Shown here piece by piece: positions 25,556-34,687 of a DNA stretch of 64,000 nucleotides. The translations under genes and the position numbers were made by a program. The DNA is taken from contig JACKMK010000002.1 in assembly GCA_024235395.1 (NCBI GenBank), positions 434,001 through 498,000 on the forward strand, given 5' to 3'. The notes under the pieces were generated by a model that was not told where the DNA came from, searched no databases, and was given only the letters and a program-made list of their open reading frames with translations. The first letter of the stretch is position 1, and each line of letters starts with the position of its first letter. The stretch is from Chromatiaceae bacterium. GTDB taxonomy: Bacteria > Pseudomonadota > Gammaproteobacteria > Chromatiales > Chromatiaceae.

Positions 25556-26890
25556 ATGAAGATCGCGCTCATTTCGGCAAAGGGCCCGCTGTACCGTCAT
25601 CGTGGCGGCATTTTCAAAAAGTCGCTGCGCTATCAACCGCTGACCCTGACGACACTGGCCGCATTGGTCCCACCCGAATTGCACGCCGAAGTGGTGCTCT
25701 ATGACGAAGGCATCGAGGATGTGCCGTCGCGTCTCGATGTCGACCTGGTCGGCCTGACCGTGATCACCGGTACCGCACCGCGCAGTTATGCGCTGGCGGA
25801 CCACTACCGGCGCAGCGGGATCACCGTGGTACTCGGTGGACCGCATGTCACGCTGCTCCCCGACGAGGCGGCGCGGCATGCGGACAGTATCGTGACCGGC
25901 TATGCGGAACAGACCTGGCCGCAGTTGTTGCGTGACCACGCCGCTGGCAGGCTGCAGCCGCGCTACCGGCAGGCGGCCGATTTCACGCTCGATCAACCGG
26001 TGTTCCCCGCCCGTCATCTTTTCGATGCGCGTCGCTTCCTGACGCAGGACGTGTTCGAGGCAACGCGCTCCTGCAACCATGACTGCGATTTCTGTGTCGC
26101 ACCGTCCGCGTGGGGACGGCGGCCCTACCAGAAACCGGTCGAACACGTCATCGAGGACATTCGCCGACAGGGCGCACGCAAGCTGATCTTCATCGACCTG
26201 AACCTGATTGCCGACCGCCGCTATGCCGCGCAGTTGTTCGAAGCGCTGATTCCGCTGAAGGTGCGTTGGTTTGGGCTGTCGACGATGCTGATTGCCCATG
26301 ACCGTGCGCTGCTGAAACTGATGGCACGCAGCGGCTGCAGCGGCCTTCTGATCGGCTTCGAGAGCATCTCACCGAACAACCTCGACAGTGCACACAAACG
26401 CTTCAATGATCCAGGAAAGTACAAGGACGTCGTGGCCCTGCTGCACCGGCATGGCATCAGTGTCATGGGGTGTTTCGTGTTCGGCCTGGACGACGACACC
26501 GAGGACGTGTTTGAACGTACCGCCGAGTTTGTCGTGGAGGCCTGCATCGACCTGCCGCGTTTCGCGATCGCCACGCCCTTTCCCGGGACACCGTTCTTCG
26601 ACCGGCTGCACGGCGAGGGCAGGATACTGACCCGTGACTGGGAGTTGTACGACGGCCAGCATGTGGTGTTCCAACCGAAACAGATGAGTGTCGATGCGCT
26701 ACGTCGCGGCCATGAGGCCGCTTGGCGCCATGCGTATCGTTATCGATCGATTGCGCGCAGGCTGTTCGGTGCACGCATACAGCTGCCGATTGCGATCGCA
26801 TCGAATCTCGGTTACCGCTTCTATGCCCATCACCTGCATGACTTCTACAACTGTGACTGGGTGATCGGGCAGCGCAGCGCGGCGGCATGA
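25556..26890 (+). CDS. B12-binding-domain radical SAM enzyme 1
   Basis: A 444-residue enzyme. Residues 1-~150 form a cobalamin-binding-like Rossmann domain (MKIALISAKGP, VVLGGPHVTLLPDEA). The radical SAM barrel follows with the 4Fe-4S motif CNHDCDFC (Cys173, 177, 180). The domain order is that of class B methyltransferases and BchE-like enzymes. Such enzymes methylate or rearrange unreactive carbons. The classic DxHxxG motif for base-off cobalamin is not evident, as in many relatives. The ATG at 25556 is preferred over GTG 25544. It overlaps its paralogue by ATGA. Confidence 0.88.
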   Translation: MKIALISAKGPLYRHRGGIFKKSLRYQPLTLTTLAALVPPELHAEVVLYDEGIEDVPSRLDVDLVGLTVITGTAPRSYALADHYRRSGITVVLGGPHVTLLPDEAARHADSIVTGYAEQTWPQLLRDHAAGRLQPRYRQAADFTLDQPVFPARHLFDARRFLTQDVFEATRSCNHDCDFCVAPSAWGRRPYQKPVEHVIEDIRRQGARKLIFIDLNLIADRRYAAQLFEALIPLKVRWFGLSTMLIAHDRALLKLMARSGCSGLLIGFESISPNNLDSAHKRFNDPGKYKDVVALLHRHGISVMGCFVFGLDDDTEDVFERTAEFVVEACIDLPRFAIATPFPGTPFFDRLHGEGRILTRDWELYDGQHVVFQPKQMSVDALRRGHEAAWRHAYRYRSIARRLFGARIQLPIAIASNLGYRFYAHHLHDFYNCDWVIGQRSAAA

Positions 26891-28242
26891 TGCGCCTGAC
26901 CCTGATCCATCCCGCGATCGGTCGGCGGATCGGTCAGCGTTACATCCGCTCGTGGCAGATGGAGCCTTTGCCGGCGGCGCTGATCGCGGGGCTGACACCA
27001 GCGGACGTCGAGATCCGTTTCTACGATGACCGCATGGAACAGCTGCCATACGATGAGCCCACCGACCTGGTCGCGCTGAGCGTCGAGACCTACACCGCGC
27101 GTCGTGCCTATCAGATCGCCAGCGAATACCGGCGCCGTGGTATCCCGGTGGTCATGGGCGGTTTTCACGCGACCCTGTGCAGCGACGAGGTCGCCCGCTA
27201 TGCCGAGTCCGTGGTGGTCGGCGAGGCCGAGGAGGTCTGGCCGCTGCTGATCGACGACTTTCGACATGGCCGGCTGCAGGCGCGTTATCAGGGTGCGCCG
27301 CGCGCCGGTCTTTCCGGACTGCGGTACGATCGATCGATCTTCGGTGGCAAGCGCTACCTACCGCTGGGACTGATCGAAGCGGGGCGGGGATGCCGCTTCC
27401 GTTGTGAGTTCTGCGCGATCCAGAGTTTTTTCAACGCGGGGCATCAGCTGCGGCCGGCTGAAGAGGTCGTGGCCGAGATCGCGCAGTTGCGCGGTACCCG
27501 ACGCCTGTTTTTCTTCGTCGACGACAATTTTGCCAGCGACCGACAGGCGGCGCGCCAACTGCTCGAGGCACTGATACCGCTGCGCATCCGCTGGGTCACA
27601 CAGCTTTCGATCGACGCGGCGCACGACACCGAGTTTCTCGATCTGCTCGCGCGCGCCGGATGCAAGGGCGTATTGATCGGTTTCGAGAGTCTCGATCGTG
27701 CGACGCTGAAACAGATGGGCAAGGGTTTCAACCTGATGCGCGGTGGCTATGCCGCCGCACTCGACAACCTGCGGCGTGCGCGGATCAGCGTCTATGCGAC
27801 CTTCGTGTTCGGCTACGACCGCGACACGCCGGAGACCTTCGGGCAGGCGCTGGATTTCGCACTCGCACAGCGTTTCTACATCGCGGCCTTCAACCATCTC
27901 ACGCCGTTTCCGGGCACGCCGCTGTACGAGCGGTTGCAGCGGGACGGACGCCTGCTGTACGAGCCCTGGTGGCTGGATGAACGGTACAGTTACAATGGTC
28001 TGCCGTTCGAGCCGCTGCAGATGGATGCGTCCCAGGTGCAACGCCTGTGCGTCGAGACGCGGCGACGGTTCTATTCACTGCGCAGCATCACGCGCCGCGG
28101 TCTGGCCCGGGCCAATCGCGGTGACGCCTTCATGTGGCGCAATTTTCTGCCGATCAATCTGATGCACCGTGGCGAGGTCGGCCAGCGCAATCACTACCCC
28201 TTGGGCGATGCCGCCTGGCGGGGCCAGCTGATCGAGGTATGA
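26887..28242 (+). CDS. B12-binding-domain radical SAM enzyme 2
   Basis: A 451-residue paralogue of the preceding enzyme with the same layout: N-terminal B12-binding-like domain (IPVVMGGFHATLCSDEVARYAESVVVGEAE) and radical SAM cluster CRFRCEFC (Cys169, 173, 176). Further family blocks are FFVDDNFASD and GVLIGFESLD. Two tandem enzymes of this kind suggest successive radical steps on one substrate. ATGA overlaps occur at both ends. A second ATG directly follows the first. Confidence 0.88.
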   Translation: MMRLTLIHPAIGRRIGQRYIRSWQMEPLPAALIAGLTPADVEIRFYDDRMEQLPYDEPTDLVALSVETYTARRAYQIASEYRRRGIPVVMGGFHATLCSDEVARYAESVVVGEAEEVWPLLIDDFRHGRLQARYQGAPRAGLSGLRYDRSIFGGKRYLPLGLIEAGRGCRFRCEFCAIQSFFNAGHQLRPAEEVVAEIAQLRGTRRLFFFVDDNFASDRQAARQLLEALIPLRIRWVTQLSIDAAHDTEFLDLLARAGCKGVLIGFESLDRATLKQMGKGFNLMRGGYAAALDNLRRARISVYATFVFGYDRDTPETFGQALDFALAQRFYIAAFNHLTPFPGTPLYERLQRDGRLLYEPWWLDERYSYNGLPFEPLQMDASQVQRLCVETRRRFYSLRSITRRGLARANRGDAFMWRNFLPINLMHRGEVGQRNHYPLGDAAWRGQLIEV

Positions 28243-29357
28243 CCAAGCGCGGGCTGGCGATCAGCCAGGCGGGTCCAGCCGACGATCCCGAGCTGCGCGC
28301 CTTGTTGCGCGACCAGCCGCTGCCCGGATGGGTGAGCCTGAGCTTCGAACGCGAGCCGGATTTCTTCGCCGCCAAGGACGAAGAGCAAACCGTGCTGCTG
28401 GCGCGCGAACGCGGACCTGGGGGCGTCGGGCCGCTGGTCGGGCTCTGCGCGCGTACCCTGCGCCGGGTGTTCGTCGACGGTGAGCCGCGTCGGCTCGGCT
28501 ACCTCGGGCAGTTTCGTGCGGCCCCGGGCTGGCAACGTGGTTTCCGTGCCTACCGCCTGCTCAAGGCCGGGTTCGAAGTGCTGCAGGGCGATCTGCCGCG
28601 AACCGACGAGCTGCCGTATGACCTCACCAGTATCCTGAGCGACAACCGTGCGGCACGGCGCATCCTGACTGCGGGGCTCAAGGGCCTGCCGCGTTACGAG
28701 CCGCTCGTCGGGCTGCATACCCTGGTCTACCGTTGTTCCGCGCGGGGCCGGCGAGAGCGGGTCGGGGTCGAGTCGGGCACGGTGGTCGGTCTGGCGGCGA
28801 TCGCGCGGCATCTGCAATGCCACTACCGCGAATTCCAGCTTGCGCCGGTCTGGGACCTGGCCGCGCTGCGCACTGTGGGTCTGCAGGCCGATGACTTCCT
28901 GGTCGTGCGCGAGGAGGGGCATCTGATCGCCTGTGCGGCGCTCTGGGACCAGCGGGCGAGTCGACAGGTCGTGGTCCGCGACTACCGGCGCGCGGTCGCG
29001 ATGCTCAGGCCCATGCTCAACGTCGCTGCCGCCCTGCTCGGCCTGCCGCGCCTGCCGCGTCGCGGGGCGGCCCTGCAGCAGGCCTGGCTCTCGCACATCG
29101 CCTGCGACGCACGGCGGCCGGATGCGTTCCGGGCGCTGCTGGGCGCAGCGTTGGCACGTGGCCGGCGGGCCGGTATCGAGCAGCTGCTGCTCGGATTGGT
29201 CGAAGGTCACCCGTTGTTGCCGGTCGCGCGCGCGGCGCGGCGTCATCTCGTGTATCGCAGCGACCTCTTCGTGGTCCGGTTGCGTGATCCTGCAACGCGA
29301 CACTGCGCCGCCGAGCCGGACGGGAGGCCGTTGTTCATCGAGGCGGCGATCCTCTAG
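28239..29357 (+). CDS. GNAT-like acyltransferase, probably two-domain
   Basis: A 372-residue soluble protein. The N-terminal half has GNAT-type strands (VGLCARTLRRVFVDGEPRRLGYLGQFRAAPGWQRG, the last part being like the acyl-CoA loop). The C-terminal half repeats the theme (AWLSHIACDARRPDAFRALLGAAL). Double GNAT proteins often transfer acyl or aminoacyl groups in natural-product pathways. It is the last gene of the operon, starting inside the stop of radical SAM gene 2. The acceptor is unknown. Confidence 0.65.
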   Translation: MTKRGLAISQAGPADDPELRALLRDQPLPGWVSLSFEREPDFFAAKDEEQTVLLARERGPGGVGPLVGLCARTLRRVFVDGEPRRLGYLGQFRAAPGWQRGFRAYRLLKAGFEVLQGDLPRTDELPYDLTSILSDNRAARRILTAGLKGLPRYEPLVGLHTLVYRCSARGRRERVGVESGTVVGLAAIARHLQCHYREFQLAPVWDLAALRTVGLQADDFLVVREEGHLIACAALWDQRASRQVVVRDYRRAVAMLRPMLNVAAALLGLPRLPRRGAALQQAWLSHIACDARRPDAFRALLGAALARGRRAGIEQLLLGLVEGHPLLPVARAARRHLVYRSDLFVVRLRDPATRHCAAEPDGRPLFIEAAIL

Positions 29358-29525
29358 CGTATTGCCGCGCCGATACGAATGGGGTTCGTTTAAAGAATTT
29401 CATTATCCCTGCCGCCAGTACCACCGTGTCTCGGCATTGCCGATGTCTGTGTATGCCGTTGCGGGCGCCGAGCGCGCCTGTGCTGCGGGAAGGTCCGGTT
29501 GGCGGTATTCCGCCGGGGAAAATCG

Positions 29526-31748
29526 ATGAAAATCAGAACCAAGTTGTTTGGCACCGTAGGGATCGTGAGTGCCTTTCTCGTCGCGCTCGGAGGCACATTT
29601 ATCTATGAGTTGAACAGCTATCAGGGCCTGCGCGACGTCGAGGGCCTGTTGGCAAGGACCCACGTCGGCGTACTCGAACTGCGCCGTGCGGAGAAGGACT
29701 TCCTGGCACGCGGTGAGGGGAAATACCTCGAACGGTTCAACGCGCAGCGGGTGGAGGTGGACTCGCAGTTCGGTCAGCTGTACGACGAGGCCGGCCGCTA
29801 CGCACTGAACGCCGATTCGGTCGCTGAGGCGCGCACCCATGTGCAGGAGTATGCACAGACGTTCAATACCCTGGCCGAGCGCCAGGCAGTGGTCGGGCTG
29901 GACGAGAAGAGCGGCCTCTACGGCGCGCTGCGCAACGCGGTCCACGCCGTCGAAGAGGTGTTCGCGCAACATCATGACCATGAACAGCAGGCCGGGCTGC
30001 TGATGCTGCGCCGGGCCGAGAAGGATTTCATGCTGCGCCGCGATCTCAAATACGTCGACACGTTCGACGAGAGTTTCACAGCGTTGCAGGACACGGTCGT
30101 GCGCGCGGGACTGTCGAGCGGCGACCGTGAACAGGTGACACAGGGGCTGCAGCGCTATCGCTCGGATTTCCGCGCGCTGGTCGATGCCGAGAGGGCCATC
30201 GGGCTTACCCCGCAGGATGGCCTGCGCGGCGAGATGCGGAGCGCGGCACACGAAGTCGACGAACACCTGGAGGAGCTGGCGGATACGCTGGGTGGAGAGA
30301 TCGCGGTAGCCGGGGTGGCGATCCAGCGCATGGTGGTGCTGGCGGTCGTCGCCGGCAGCGTGTTGATCGCCGTCCTGCTGATATCCCTGGGTGTATCGAT
30401 CACCCGGCGCCTGCGCGCGGCGATCGCGAACATGCGCCAGGTGGCATCCGGTGACGGCGACCTCAGTCGGCGACTGGATGCCGACGGTGACGACGAACTC
30501 GCCGAACTGGCAGCCGGGTTCAATCTCTTCGTGAAAAAAGTGCACGATACTCTGAAGCAGGTCGCCGAACTCACGGCCGAGCTGAGCACGGTCGGGGACG
30601 ATGTCACCACTGCCGCCTCTTCGACCGAAGACAGCATGCAGTCGCTGCGCAGCAACACGCACACGGTCGTCGTGGCCGCAGAGGAGATGTCGGCGACGGC
30701 GCAAGAGGTCGCAGGCAGTGCCAACAAGGTTTCGGTTTCCACCCGTCAGGCAAACGAGATCGCGAAACAGGGCCGTGGGGTGGTCGAACAGAGCATCAAC
30801 ACGATCCAGTCGTTCGCCGAGGAGTTCAACGAGGCGGCCAACTCGATCGCTGCACTACAGACGGAGACTGAAAACATCGGCAGTATCCTCGACGTCATTC
30901 GCAGTATCGCCGAGCAGACCAACCTGCTGGCGCTGAATGCCGCGATCGAGGCGGCAAGGGCCGGTGAGCAGGGCCGTGGTTTTGCAGTAGTGGCCGACGA
31001 GGTGCGCACACTGGCGCATCGATCGCAGTTGTCGACCAATGAGATCCGGGAACTCATCGAGCGGCTGCAGCAGCGCGCCGGTACCGCGGTCACCCAGATC
31101 CAGAATGGGCATGGTCGCGTTGCGGCGACTGTCGAACAGGCGGGCAAGGCCGGCACGGCACTGCGCGAGATCACCGAATCGGTGAGTTCGATCGACGACA
31201 TGATCACCCAGATCGCGACTGCAGCCGAGGAACAGTCCGCCGTCGTGCACGACATCACCAAGAGTGTCGTGTCGATCGACGGGCTTGCACAGGATGCGTC
31301 GGTCAACGCGAACGGTACCCGGGAACTCACCGGGCGGCTGGCGCAGTCGATGGCCCAGGTGACGCGCGAGCTGCGGCATTTCCATTTCGAACACGATGAG
31401 CAGCTGGTGCTCGAGCAGGCCAAGGCCGCGCACCTTGCGTGGAAGGCGAGGCTGCGTGACTTCCTGGACGGCAAGTCCCTGCTTACCGCGGACCAGGTGA
31501 CATCGCATACCCATTGTGATCTCGGTCGCTGGTATTACGGCGAGGGTACGAAGCAGTTTGGCGGGCGCGCCGAGTTTGCGGCGATCGAAGCGCCGCACCA
31601 GCAGATCCACGAGGCGATCCGCCGGGTCGTGCAGCTGCGCGAGAAGGGGGATACCGCCGGCGCGGAGTCGGCGTTCAAGCAGGTCTCGACATTGTCGGAT
31701 CAGGTGGTCGGTCGGATAACGGCACTCGAGCGGGCACTCGCCAACTAG
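29526..31748 (+). CDS. Methyl-accepting chemotaxis protein with HBM sensor and CZB domain
   Basis: A 740-residue transmembrane chemoreceptor. One helix (residues ~7-29) precedes a large periplasmic domain with two RRAEKDF motifs, the mark of the helical bimodular (HBM) ligand domain, known in McpS-type receptors to bind organic acids. A second helix (~273-297) leads to HAMP and the signalling hairpin (tip IAEQTNLLALNAAIEAARAGEQGRGFAVVADEVRTLA). The C-terminal CZB zinc domain has AHLAWK, HTHCDLGRWYYGEG and HQQIHEA. It signals through CheA/CheW (not in the window) and implies motility. The ATG at 29526 follows GGGGAA; an in-frame upstream start is less likely. Confidence 0.92.
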   Translation: MKIRTKLFGTVGIVSAFLVALGGTFIYELNSYQGLRDVEGLLARTHVGVLELRRAEKDFLARGEGKYLERFNAQRVEVDSQFGQLYDEAGRYALNADSVAEARTHVQEYAQTFNTLAERQAVVGLDEKSGLYGALRNAVHAVEEVFAQHHDHEQQAGLLMLRRAEKDFMLRRDLKYVDTFDESFTALQDTVVRAGLSSGDREQVTQGLQRYRSDFRALVDAERAIGLTPQDGLRGEMRSAAHEVDEHLEELADTLGGEIAVAGVAIQRMVVLAVVAGSVLIAVLLISLGVSITRRLRAAIANMRQVASGDGDLSRRLDADGDDELAELAAGFNLFVKKVHDTLKQVAELTAELSTVGDDVTTAASSTEDSMQSLRSNTHTVVVAAEEMSATAQEVAGSANKVSVSTRQANEIAKQGRGVVEQSINTIQSFAEEFNEAANSIAALQTETENIGSILDVIRSIAEQTNLLALNAAIEAARAGEQGRGFAVVADEVRTLAHRSQLSTNEIRELIERLQQRAGTAVTQIQNGHGRVAATVEQAGKAGTALREITESVSSIDDMITQIATAAEEQSAVVHDITKSVVSIDGLAQDASVNANGTRELTGRLAQSMAQVTRELRHFHFEHDEQLVLEQAKAAHLAWKARLRDFLDGKSLLTADQVTSHTHCDLGRWYYGEGTKQFGGRAEFAAIEAPHQQIHEAIRRVVQLREKGDTAGAESAFKQVSTLSDQVVGRITALERALAN

Positions 31749-31821
31749 GCTGCGACGGCTAGACCGATTACTGCCCAGGGCGCTTCGGGAATCCAGGTGC
31801 CCGGGCGGCGCAGGGATGCGC

Positions 31822-31856
31822 CGTTGTTCTCGATCGCGGCGCGATCGAGAACAACG
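31822..31856. repeat. Perfect 16-bp inverted repeat between convergent genes
   Basis: CGTTGTTCTCGATCGC (31822-31837) and its exact complement (31841-31856) are separated by three bases. The hairpin lies midway between the convergent chemoreceptor and diiron oxygenase genes. It probably acts as a bidirectional terminator, although no T-run follows on either strand. Such length and perfection are unusual for a simple terminator. Confidence 0.6.
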
Positions 31857-31926
31857 CATGGCGACAAGCGCGTTTTCAGATACGCGTGCAGAAAGATGCG
31901 TCGGATGGCATCCCGCAGATTCCCCT

Positions 31927-32859
31927 TCAGCGTCCGCGGTCCAATGCGAACGCCGGAAACCGCGCCTGCAGGCGATGGGTGAACGGTAGCGCAACCGGAT
32001 CTGTGATGATCCCATACAGGCCCGGGTCGTGCGGCAGGGCCCGCACCGCATCGATCAGGTGTGGCAGCAGTGGTCGCAGCGACGGCTGTTCCCCGCCCAG
32101 GGTCTGCAGCACGCGGATACCTGAGCGGCGTGGCGCCAGGAGGGCATGCAACAGACGTTTGAACGCGGCCGCGTTGCGCGCCAGGCGGGTCGCTGGAAGT
32201 GCAGCGAAGTACTGTTCGACGAGCGTTTCGTCGAGGTGCACGTGACGTTCCTCGTCGAGCAGATGCAGGCGATGTAGCCTGACGTAGGCCGGGGCCAGCG
32301 CATCGATCGGCTGTTGTGCGATCAGCAGCCGGGAGAATGCGGTCGAGAATTCTTCGAGCATCAGGATCAGCCACAACAGGAACGGCCAGCGGTCCGGACG
32401 CACGGTCAGCAACCACAGCAGGCCGCGTTCGAGCAGACGGGCACGTGCGAAATGACCATGTCTGTCGGCATAGGCGGCCGGCAGCACGCGCCGGTTGAAA
32501 TCCAGAAACATGCGGTGATGCCGCGACTCCTCTTCGAGCATCAGCCACAGGCACTCGCTGAGCATCGGATCCGTCGACCGGCAGGCGCCTGCGATGCGTT
32601 GTATCACGCGCCGCGTGAAGCCCTGCTCGAACAACATGAACAACTCGTTGGTGCGCAGGCCGTAAAGTTGGTTGTAGCGCAGGCGTTGCCTGTCGTCGAG
32701 CCGCTGGTAGAGGGGCGTGTGATACAACTGCGTGAAGGACTCGGGCACGAAGGGCTGGTCCAGCTCGATGGTCGTGAATCGCGGCGGCCGGAAACGTTCG
32801 CCGACCGCCCGGCTGCGGGCCGCTATGTCCGATAGCGTGCGCGTGTGCCTGTCCGTCAC
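31927..32859 (-). CDS. AurF-like diiron oxygenase
   Basis: A 310-residue protein of the AurF (p-aminobenzoate N-oxygenase) ferritin-like family. Ligand motifs are in the expected order: NELFMLFEQ, EEESRHH, LEEFS, and HLLDEERH (H-x3-E-x2-H). Enzymes of this type oxidise amines or hydroxylate carbon using O2. GTG at 32859 overlaps the desaturase stop (GTGA), marking the start; longer reading frames are not needed. Coupled to the desaturase, it probably modifies a lipid- or acyl-linked substrate, though the substrate is unknown. Confidence 0.75.
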   Translation of the reverse strand: MTDRHTRTLSDIAARSRAVGERFRPPRFTTIELDQPFVPESFTQLYHTPLYQRLDDRQRLRYNQLYGLRTNELFMLFEQGFTRRVIQRIAGACRSTDPMLSECLWLMLEEESRHHRMFLDFNRRVLPAAYADRHGHFARARLLERGLLWLLTVRPDRWPFLLWLILMLEEFSTAFSRLLIAQQPIDALAPAYVRLHRLHLLDEERHVHLDETLVEQYFAALPATRLARNAAAFKRLLHALLAPRRSGIRVLQTLGGEQPSLRPLLPHLIDAVRALPHDPGLYGIITDPVALPFTHRLQARFPAFALDRGR

Positions 32860-33779
32860 GCGAGCCCTTGATAGACGGTGCGCGGCAATACCGCCGGCGC
32901 GGGTTCGCTGCACGGGCGTGGACCGGACCACAAGGAAAGGTATTGGTTCAGATAATCGCGGTCATAGCCCTCGGCTTGGCCGATCTCGGGCAGGTAGCGC
33001 CAGGGCAGGTGAGGATGCTGGTGGTGCACGCGGTCCCAGTGACCGTTGAGCAGCAACCAGCCGATCGGGCGGCTGACCCGCAGGTTGAGCGCACCGTCGC
33101 GTACGTCGCGGGGCGTGAAGGCATGTGTCACGTACTGACGGGTCGACCAATTGAACGCAAACGCCGCGTACGCGATCAACACGGCATCCCAGCGCAGTTC
33201 AAAGGCGTGAAACAGCAGCACCCAGAACCCGATACCGAACAGCGTCTCGTAGCGTACCCGCCGCATCTCTGCGGCGCCGAAATCGTCGAACAGGACCGCG
33301 GTACTGCGCGCACGGCGGAAGGGGCGGCTGCGCAGCCAGCCCGGCACCGCCGCAAGCAGCAGCGAGCCGATCGGGATCAGGTACCACCACAGACCGAGCA
33401 ACAACCCATACCACTGTCCCCACTTCAGCACACGACTGTCGCCCGGGTAGTAGCAATCGAACATCTCGTGGTCGGTCCGGTTGCAGCAGTGGTGCACGAT
33501 GTGGGTCACTTTCATCAGCGTGAAGGAAACCGGGAACAACCAGCCGAGCAGCGCGCCGACGCTGTCGTTGATCGGCGGGTGCGGATGCAGTACGTCATGG
33601 CTTGCCTCGTGCATCAAGGCATAGTTGCTCAGCAGTACGAACGAAAACGCGATGCCGATCGGCAGCGCCCAGAGGGTCGGCAGGTGCGACGCCAGCCACA
33701 GCAGGCCGATGGCGGCAGCGTAGATACAGACTGCGAGCGTCAGATTGAGGCGACCCGGTATCGGGTACTCCCGCGGCAT
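32856..33779 (-). CDS. Membrane fatty acid desaturase-like enzyme
   Basis: A 307-residue integral membrane diiron enzyme. Histidine boxes are HEASHD (residues ~58-63), HIVHHC (~92-97) and HWDRVHHQHPH (~255-265), with four to six helices between. The family includes acyl desaturases, hydroxylases and carotenoid-modifying enzymes. The ATG at 33779 begins MPREYPIPGRLN. It is translationally coupled to the AurF-like gene and diverges from a membrane protein gene. Confidence 0.85.
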   Translation of the reverse strand: MPREYPIPGRLNLTLAVCIYAAAIGLLWLASHLPTLWALPIGIAFSFVLLSNYALMHEASHDVLHPHPPINDSVGALLGWLFPVSFTLMKVTHIVHHCCNRTDHEMFDCYYPGDSRVLKWGQWYGLLLGLWWYLIPIGSLLLAAVPGWLRSRPFRRARSTAVLFDDFGAAEMRRVRYETLFGIGFWVLLFHAFELRWDAVLIAYAAFAFNWSTRQYVTHAFTPRDVRDGALNLRVSRPIGWLLLNGHWDRVHHQHPHLPWRYLPEIGQAEGYDRDYLNQYLSLWSGPRPCSEPAPAVLPRTVYQGLA

Positions 33780-33994
33780 CGCACTCACCGGTGGTACCCC
33801 GCTGAGCCCGAACCCTCCGGGCGGCAACGGCGGATGACCTCAAAACGAGGTGGCCGGCCCGGGCGATGCCTTCGCGCACGCGCACTGCGGATTGCGTGCC
33901 GCACCATGTAGATCGCCTCGCACCGGGTTTGATTCGCCATTCGGCCTTTATACTCAATCGACCTTTTCAAGACCAGGCCGTGCGGATCGATGCG

Positions 33995-34660
33995 ATGACG
34001 CTCAAGACCAAGAGGGTGCCCATTTACATGGCGGTGTTGACCTATCTGCCGCTGCTGTTGATCGGCGGCGGCTTGCTGCTGGCGATGCATGCGCCGACGC
34101 CGCTCGGTGCCACAGGGCTGTTCGCCGCCTGGCTCTATCTGTTGCCACCGCTGTTGGGGAGGCTGGTGCTGTTGCGCGGCGTACCGGTGTGCGCTGCTGC
34201 CGCGCCGACCGATGCGGCGTTCCGGCGCTGGTGGCTGCTGACCCAGCTGCAGATGCCATTCAACCGCGTCGCTGTGCTCGAAGAGCTGTTGCGACTGGTG
34301 CCGGGGCTGTACAGCCTCTGGCTGAACCTGTGGGGCGCGCGGGTCAGCCTGATGACATTCTGGTCGCGCGACGTGCTCATCAGCGAGCGCTATCTGCTGA
34401 CGATCGAACCAGGGGTTACGGTCGCCGGACAGGTGGGGCTGATCGCGCACCTTGTAGCACCCGATGAAAGTGGCGAGTTGCGCCTGCAGCTGGCGCCGGT
34501 TGTCATCGAGGCGGGAGCGATGCTTGGAATCCGCTCGGGTCTGGGACCCGGCTGCCGGGTGTTCGCCGGCGAGTTGCTGCCGGCCGGACGGCTGCTGCCG
34601 CCGCATACCGGATGGCGGGACGGGCGTAAGGTCAGGCTGCCGTCCGTGGAGCCCGAATGA
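33995..34660 (+). CDS. Membrane protein with hexapeptide-like C-terminal segment
   Basis: A ~221-residue protein I cannot name. Two hydrophobic helices (residues ~8-30 and ~40-60) precede a soluble part. There, repeated short units (EPGVTVAGQVGLIA, VVIEAGAMLGIRSGLGPGCRV) look like left-handed beta-helix turns of hexapeptide acyltransferases. The ATG at 33995 is chosen; GTG at 33980 is possible. A TATACT (33949-33954) may be its -10 box. The 215-base divergent spacer to the desaturase gene shows nothing else clear. Confidence 0.55.
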   Translation: MTLKTKRVPIYMAVLTYLPLLLIGGGLLLAMHAPTPLGATGLFAAWLYLLPPLLGRLVLLRGVPVCAAAAPTDAAFRRWWLLTQLQMPFNRVAVLEELLRLVPGLYSLWLNLWGARVSLMTFWSRDVLISERYLLTIEPGVTVAGQVGLIAHLVAPDESGELRLQLAPVVIEAGAMLGIRSGLGPGCRVFAGELLPAGRLLPPHTGWRDGRKVRLPSVEPE

Positions 34661-34687
34661 GCGGCATCGATCGCGGACGTTGAGCGG

